Shown one piece after another: positions 13,532-17,558 of a DNA stretch of 17,558 nt (its first letter is position 1; each line of letters begins with the position of its first letter). The DNA lies in the NCBI GenBank assembly GCA_026999335.1, contig JALTPW010000897.1, forward strand, positions 1 through 17,558. Direction: 5' to 3'. The DNA comes from Chromatiales bacterium (GTDB lineage: Bacteria > Pseudomonadota > Gammaproteobacteria > SZUA-152). Made by a program: the position numbers and the translations under genes. The notes under the pieces are model-generated. The model saw only the letters and a list, made by a program, of their open reading frames with translations, searched no databases and had not been told where the DNA came from.

Positions 13532-15241
13532 ATGCACGGACAATCCTTTTCTCTTCCCACGCTGTTTCAGCAGCAACTCGACGAAGCCGTTGATGAATGG
13601 CAGGCTGGCGGCAAGGTTGCGCGATTGTGGGCCCGTGATGCCAGTCTTTGGAGCGATGGTGACGAAGACCAGTGGTTGGACTGGCTGACCATCAGTCGTG
13701 AGTTGCGTGAGCATAGCGACGAACTATCACAGGCGCTGGTTTTTGTCCGCGAGGGCGATTTTAGCCACGCGGTGTTGCTCGGCATGGGTGGCTCCAGCCT
13801 GGGTCCGGAGGTATTGCAGTTGACTTTTGGCAGCCAGCCCGGCCATCCCCAATGGCTGATCCTGGATTCCACCGACCCGGCGCACATCCGCGCCGTGGAG
13901 GCGCAGATCGACTATGCGCGCACGCTGTTTCTGGTATCGAGCAAGTCCGGTTCCACCCTGGAGCCGAACATTTTCAAGGACTATTTTTTTGCTCGCGCCA
14001 CGGAAACGTTGGGACAGGCCGAGGCCTCGGCTCGTTTCATGACCGTGACCGACCCCGGCTCTAACATGGAATCGGTGGCGCGTGCTGACAATTTTCGCGC
14101 CATCTTCTACGGCAAGCCGCAGATCGGTGGACGCTATTCGGTCTTGTCCCATTTCGGTCTGGTGCCGGCGGCGGTGATGGGTGTCGATGTGGCGCGTTTC
14201 CTCGACCGTACGGAAGAAATGGTCGCCGCTTGTGAGGATACCCGCGTGGTGCAGAACCCGGGTGTGATGCTGGGACTGGTGATGGGTCTTGCCGCACGGC
14301 AGGGACGTGACAAGCTGACCGTGCTCACTTCGCCGGGCATCAGCGCCATGGGCGCATGGATGGAGCAACTGGTGGCCGAGTCCACCGGCAAGCAGGGCAG
14401 GGGCATCATCCCCGTTGATGGCGAGGCCCTGGTTGCGGCGGAGAATTACGGCGCCGACCGCTTGTTTGTCTACCTGCACATGGCCAGCGATGACGACAGT
14501 GCCGAGCGTGTCCGCCTCGACGCATTGGTGGCGGCGGGTCATCCACTGGTGCGCATCGAGCTGTCCGACGCCGACGACCTGGGCAAGGAGTTTTTTCGTT
14601 GGGAGATCGCCACTGCGGTGGCCGGTGCGGTGTTGGATATCCATCCCTTCGACCAGCCGGACGTGGAGGCCAGCAAGATCGAGACACGCAAGCTGACCGA
14701 GGCCTTCGAGGCCAGCGGCAGGTTGCCGGAAGCGTCGGCGCTGGCCAGTGACGAGCACTTCACCCTGTTCACCGATATGGCCAATGCCACCAGCCTGCGT
14801 GAGTTAGTGGGCGTTGATGCCAGTGTCGAGGACTATCTCAAGGCCCACCTGGGCCGGCTCGGCGCTGGTGATTATTTCGCCCTGCTGGCCTATATCAACC
14901 GGCTGGAGTCACGACACGATGTGGCCTTGCAGCAGATCCGCAATCACGTCTGTCAGGGCGCAGGGGTCGCCACCTGCGTCGGTTACGGGCCGCGCTTCCT
15001 GCATTCCACCGGTCAGGCCTACAAGGGTGGGCCGAACAGTGGGGTGTTTTTGCAAATCACCTGCGATGATGCTCAAGACCTGCTGGTGCCGGGCCGCAAA
15101 TACAGCTTTGGAGTCGTCAAGGCGGCGCAGGCGCAGGGTGATTTTCAAGTGTTGTCGGAGCGCAAGCGGCGGGTTTTGCGTTTACATATCGGTGCCGATA
15201 CGGTTTCTGCCTTGACGCGGCTGACAAATATTCTGGCCTGA
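13532..15241 (+). CDS. pgi: Glucose-6-phosphate isomerase (Tal-Pgi type, stand-alone)
   Basis: This cytoplasmic enzyme interconverts glucose 6-phosphate and fructose 6-phosphate. ATG 13532 has GGGAG (13519-13523) 8 bases upstream and gives 569 residues; an open extension to 13424 only reads through the repeat. Family features are LLGMGGSSLGPEV (about 82-94), the sugar-phosphate binding VSSKSGSTLEPN (135-146), GGRYSVLSHFGL (199-210), and near the C-terminus HSTGQAYKGGPNSGVFLQIT. The N-terminal EEWQ/KVARLW-like segment and this C-terminus resemble the isomerase half of bifunctional transaldolase/phosphoglucose isomerases rather than the E. coli type. No transaldolase sequence precedes it here, so it is a free-standing version or the result of domain loss. 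It is followed after 29 bp by gnd, placing it at the head of a sugar-phosphate operon. Confidence 0.9.
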   Translation: MHGQSFSLPTLFQQQLDEAVDEWQAGGKVARLWARDASLWSDGDEDQWLDWLTISRELREHSDELSQALVFVREGDFSHAVLLGMGGSSLGPEVLQLTFGSQPGHPQWLILDSTDPAHIRAVEAQIDYARTLFLVSSKSGSTLEPNIFKDYFFARATETLGQAEASARFMTVTDPGSNMESVARADNFRAIFYGKPQIGGRYSVLSHFGLVPAAVMGVDVARFLDRTEEMVAACEDTRVVQNPGVMLGLVMGLAARQGRDKLTVLTSPGISAMGAWMEQLVAESTGKQGRGIIPVDGEALVAAENYGADRLFVYLHMASDDDSAERVRLDALVAAGHPLVRIELSDADDLGKEFFRWEIATAVAGAVLDIHPFDQPDVEASKIETRKLTEAFEASGRLPEASALASDEHFTLFTDMANATSLRELVGVDASVEDYLKAHLGRLGAGDYFALLAYINRLESRHDVALQQIRNHVCQGAGVATCVGYGPRFLHSTGQAYKGGPNSGVFLQITCDDAQDLLVPGRKYSFGVVKAAQAQGDFQVLSERKRRVLRLHIGADTVSALTRLTNILA

Positions 15242-15270
15242 AGGCCAGCGCAATAAATGGAGAATAGCGA

Positions 15271-16281
15271 ATGCAACTGGGAATGATTGGTCTGGGGCGC
15301 ATGGGCGCCAACATGGTGCGCCGTCTGATGAAGGACGGCCACGAATGCGTGGTCTACAACCGCAGCCCCGAGCCGGTGAAAGCCATGGAAGGCGAGGGCG
15401 CCATCGGCGCCAGTGATCTCGATGACTTTATCGCCAAGTTGGAAACTCCACGAGTGGTCTGGCTGATGGTGCCGGCGGCGGTGGTGGATCAGAATATCGA
15501 CGCGCTGGTGGATAAGCTGGACGAAGGCGATATCATCATCGATGGTGGCAATTCCTATTACAAGGACGACATCGCCCGCGCCAAACGCCTGCAACCGAAG
15601 GGTATTCATTACCTGGATGTTGGCACCAGCGGTGGTGTGTGGGGCCTGGAACGCGGTTACTGCCTGATGATCGGCGGTGAAAACGCCCCGGTGGCGCATC
15701 TGGATGCCGTGTTCAAGTCGCTGGCCCCGGGTATGGACGACGTGGTGCGCTCGAAGGGCTTGACGGGTGACCCCTCGCAAGCCGAGCAGGGTTATCTGCA
15801 TTGCGGGCCGGTGGGCGCCGGTCACTTTGTCAAGATGGTGCACAACGGTATCGAATACGGTCTTATGGCCGCCTATGCCGAGGGCTTGAATATCCTCAAG
15901 CACGCCAATGTCGGCAAGACGTCACAGGAAATCGATGCCGAGACCTCGCCGCTGCGCAATCCGGAAGACTTCCAGTACGATCTGAATCTGGCCGACATCA
16001 CCGAGGTCTGGCGGCGCGGCAGCGTGGTGGCCTCCTGGTTGCTGGATCTGACCGCCGATGCCCTGCACGCCAGCCCGCAATTGAGCGAATTTTCCGGTAA
16101 CGTGTCCGATTCCGGCGAAGGCCGCTGGACCAGCATCGCCGCCATCGAAGCCGGTGTTCCGGCACGGGTGCTGAGTACGGCGCTGTACGATCGCTTTACC
16201 TCGCGTGGTGAAAGTGACTTTGCTGACCAGGTGCTCTCCGCCATGCGCTTCGGTTTTGGTGGCCACCACGAAAAGAAATAA
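15271..16281 (+). CDS. gnd: 6-phosphogluconate dehydrogenase, decarboxylating (short type)
   Basis: Oxidises 6-phosphogluconate to ribulose 5-phosphate and CO2 in the oxidative pentose phosphate pathway. ATG 15271 is supported by GGAGA (15259-15263), 7 bases upstream. The 336 residues start with the nucleotide-binding motif MIGLGRMGANMVRRL (4-18) and continue with DGGNSYYKDD, the catalytic-region GPVGAGHFVKMVHNGIEYG and SDSGEGRW near residue 280. Its length is that of the short, about 300-330 residue class rather than the 470-residue E. coli Gnd; many short enzymes prefer NAD, which would favour NADH supply, but cofactor choice is inferred. The next gene, pgl, begins one base after its stop, so the two are cotranscribed and probably coupled. 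Confidence 0.95.
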   Translation: MQLGMIGLGRMGANMVRRLMKDGHECVVYNRSPEPVKAMEGEGAIGASDLDDFIAKLETPRVVWLMVPAAVVDQNIDALVDKLDEGDIIIDGGNSYYKDDIARAKRLQPKGIHYLDVGTSGGVWGLERGYCLMIGGENAPVAHLDAVFKSLAPGMDDVVRSKGLTGDPSQAEQGYLHCGPVGAGHFVKMVHNGIEYGLMAAYAEGLNILKHANVGKTSQEIDAETSPLRNPEDFQYDLNLADITEVWRRGSVVASWLLDLTADALHASPQLSEFSGNVSDSGEGRWTSIAAIEAGVPARVLSTALYDRFTSRGESDFADQVLSAMRFGFGGHHEKK

Positions 16282-16282
16282 C

Positions 16283-16963
16283 ATGCGGCAAGACTGGCAC
16301 ACCTTCGACGATGCCGAGGCCGTGGCCCGGGCCACGGCCGAACGTATCCTGAATTCCGCAACGCAGGCCATTGAAACCCGGGGCCGGTTCAAGCTGGTGC
16401 TGGCCGGTGGCACCACGCCGGCGCTGGCCTATCGGCTGTTGCGCTCGGCGGGTGCCGACTGGGGCAAGTGGTTCATCTATTTTGGTGACGAACGCGGCCT
16501 GCCGGCCGGCCATCCTGAACGCAACAGCGTCATGGCCGGCGAAAACTGGCTGGCGCATGTAGCCCTTCCAGCAGAAAATATATTTCCTATCGCCACGGAA
16601 GAAGGTATCGACAGGGCGGTGGAAAAATACACGGCCGTTGTTGCGGCCGCACACCCTTTCGATCTGGTTCTGCTCGGCATGGGCGAGGACGGTCATACAG
16701 CCAGTCTGTTTCCCGGTCATTCGCTGGATGCGTCGGCAACGGTCGTTGCCGTGCGTGATGCACCCAAGCCACCGCCGCAGCGCGTTAGTCTGGGGCTGGC
16801 GGCCCTGAATGGCGCACGCGAGGTGCTGATCATCGTCACCGGTAGTGGCAAGCAGACGGCGGTGCGGCGCTGGCAGGCGGGCGAGGATCTGCCCGTCGCC
16901 CGGGTGCATGGACAAGACGGTGTTGATGTTTATATTGATTCGGCCGCAGTGGCCGGTGTTTGA
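16283..16963 (+). CDS. pgl: 6-phosphogluconolactonase
   Basis: Hydrolyses 6-phosphogluconolactone to 6-phosphogluconate, the step just before gnd. The 226 residues from ATG 16283 show the DevB/NagB-like family signatures: LAGGTTPALAYRLL (about 40-53), YFGDERGLPAGHPERNS (about 69-85) and LLGMGEDGHTASLFPG (about 131-146). The longer reading frame to 16205 overlaps gnd and is discarded; the true start lies one base after the gnd stop, with only a weak purine-rich leader. Glucose-6-phosphate dehydrogenase (zwf), which makes the substrate and often neighbours pgl, is not in the window. Confidence 0.95.
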   Translation: MRQDWHTFDDAEAVARATAERILNSATQAIETRGRFKLVLAGGTTPALAYRLLRSAGADWGKWFIYFGDERGLPAGHPERNSVMAGENWLAHVALPAENIFPIATEEGIDRAVEKYTAVVAAAHPFDLVLLGMGEDGHTASLFPGHSLDASATVVAVRDAPKPPPQRVSLGLAALNGAREVLIIVTGSGKQTAVRRWQAGEDLPVARVHGQDGVDVYIDSAAVAGV

Positions 16964-16994
16964 TCTCCTATCAAGGTTTTTTGATGTCTGTTTT

Positions 16995-17003
16995 TGCTAG
17001 AAT
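16995..17003 (+). promoter_or_regulatory. Possible extended -10 promoter before the phosphatase remnant
   Basis: TGC-TAGAAT fits an extended -10 (TGn plus a hexamer with five of six consensus bases), 34 bases before ATG 17038. No good -35 is seen at 16-18 bp. It probably once served the now broken phosphatase gene. Confidence 0.3.
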
Positions 17004-17037
17004 TTCCGTATTCCTTCAACGACGCCGGCGGAAAAAA

Positions 17038-17146
17038 ATGAAGAAAGACATCAGTGTGCTGTTTGTTTGCCAAGCGCGTTACTGGTGCTGCCAGGCTGAT
17101 GGAACGGGTGAGTATCGATTCCGCCGGCACCCATGCCTATCATGTT
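17038..17146 (+). pseudogene. Remnant of a low-molecular-weight protein tyrosine phosphatase
   Basis: MKKDISVLFVC (from ATG 17038) is the typical start of a LMW protein tyrosine phosphatase, whose next residues should form the catalytic C(X)5R(S/T)P loop. That loop is missing. After a frame change, ARLMERVSIDSAGTHAYHV (ending 17146) matches the conserved SAGT segment that normally follows about 25-30 residues after the loop. Homology then stops abruptly in AT-rich DNA, and the C-terminal half with the catalytic Asp is absent. The gene has therefore suffered an internal deletion with frameshift and a 3' truncation. The intact family has about 150 residues. A sequencing error could explain the frameshift, but not the missing loop and missing end. 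Confidence 0.65.
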
Positions 17147-17224
17147 TTTTACTGGCCAATAATTTTACTGATGACAAACACCTCAACGTCACTCATAGAG
17201 CATTCTTCATTTGATGCCATGTTT

Positions 17225-17515
17225 TTAGTAATCACTGATATTTTTTTGCCTGATTTTTCTGTGAAAACAGTGAATCTGGGTATATAGATTATCACCAATA
17301 TTTTCTGATGCGAGTCTTGTCGTTTTGGTTTTGTTGAAGTCTAGTGATTCGTTGCTTGTAATGCCTGCATTTTTCAAATTGACAAATGCCATACTTGTAG
17401 CCCACCGTTCTACGTCAGAGCATTCTGAATACTCTGATTGCTTGATAATACCTCCCCGTTCTACACACCCGGCAAGTAGTATCAATGTCAAAATAAATAT
17501 TGTTTTTATGCTCAT
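17225..17515 (-). CDS. Small predicted lipoprotein of unknown function
   Basis: A 96-residue protein on the minus strand. The ATG at 17515 has AGGG (complement of 17524-17527) eight bases upstream and is preferred over the start at 17542. MSIKTIFILTLILLAGC is a lipoprotein signal peptide with lipobox LAGC and Cys17; the +2 residue is Val, compatible with outer-membrane sorting. The mature part is short and polar, with two further cysteines (SECSD and IHCFH) that might form a disulphide. I do not recognise a family. It lies in DNA clearly richer in A and T than the rest of the window and points back toward the phosphatase remnant, which suggests recent acquisition. Confidence 0.6.
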   Translation of the reverse strand: MSIKTIFILTLILLAGCVERGGIIKQSEYSECSDVERWATSMAFVNLKNAGITSNESLDFNKTKTTRLASENIGDNLYTQIHCFHRKIRQKNISDY

Positions 17516-17558
17516 AATATTTACCCTGTCATCTAACTGCATTTAGTTCTATTTCGTG

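Noticed and set aside
13727..14758. 343-codon minus-strand open frame within pgi
   Set aside because: Antisense shadow; pgi is well supported by motifs, length and ribosome site.
16951..16982. Intrinsic terminator after pgl
   Set aside because: Only 5-bp stems can be drawn before the T-run at 16977-16982; too weak to list as a feature.

Overview
The window reads as chromosomal DNA of a Gram-negative proteobacterium, most likely a gammaproteobacterium. Supporting signs are Sec and lipoprotein signals, an outer-membrane beta-barrel, a GlyGly-CTERM (rhombosortase-type) tail, small palindromic extragenic repeats and a pgi-gnd-pgl sugar-phosphate cluster. This placement is inferred from content; no rRNA or tRNA gene is present.

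Positions 1-13263 hold a one-directional locus of nine genes, apparently one transcription unit. Seven encode multiheme c-type cytochromes, with about 52 haem-binding motifs in total (49 CXXCH, one CX3CH, two CX4CH). In order: an octahaem protein with a GlyGly-CTERM tail (134-3052); a small cysteine-rich membrane protein (3139-3381); a 420-residue outer-membrane barrel (3391-4653); a heptahaem protein (4878-5492); an octahaem lipoprotein (5489-6460); a hexahaem protein (6462-7328); an inner-membrane NapH-like polyferredoxin fused to an octahaem domain (7334-9538); a trihaem protein (10046-10810); and an NHL beta-propeller fused to a dodecahaem domain (10816-13263). Together they look like a trans-envelope electron conduit: quinone pool and cytoplasmic Fe-S module, periplasmic haem relay, porin, surface cytochrome. 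Direction of flow (export to, or uptake from, an external partner) cannot be read from sequence. I do not recognise this exact set as a named system.

Two related MITE-like elements, in inverted orientation, interrupt the operon at 4661-4891 and 9540-10035. Each sits just after an ATGA stop/start overlap, between the ancestral start codon and the signal peptide of the next cytochrome gene, and each has an imperfect 9-bp direct repeat at its ends. The first is in frame and places a new ATG in its terminal repeat. The second carries two other palindromic repeats and leaves a 30-codon leader reading frame.

Positions 13264-13531 are intergenic and carry a third, different small inverted-repeat element. 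Then come pgi (13532-15241), gnd (15271-16281) and pgl (16283-16963), enzymes of glycolysis and the oxidative pentose phosphate pathway. The Pgi is of the type usually fused to transaldolase, but stands alone here.

From about 16964 the sequence changes character: a broken low-molecular-weight protein tyrosine phosphatase remnant (17038-17146), then AT-rich DNA with a small lipoprotein gene on the minus strand (17225-17515).
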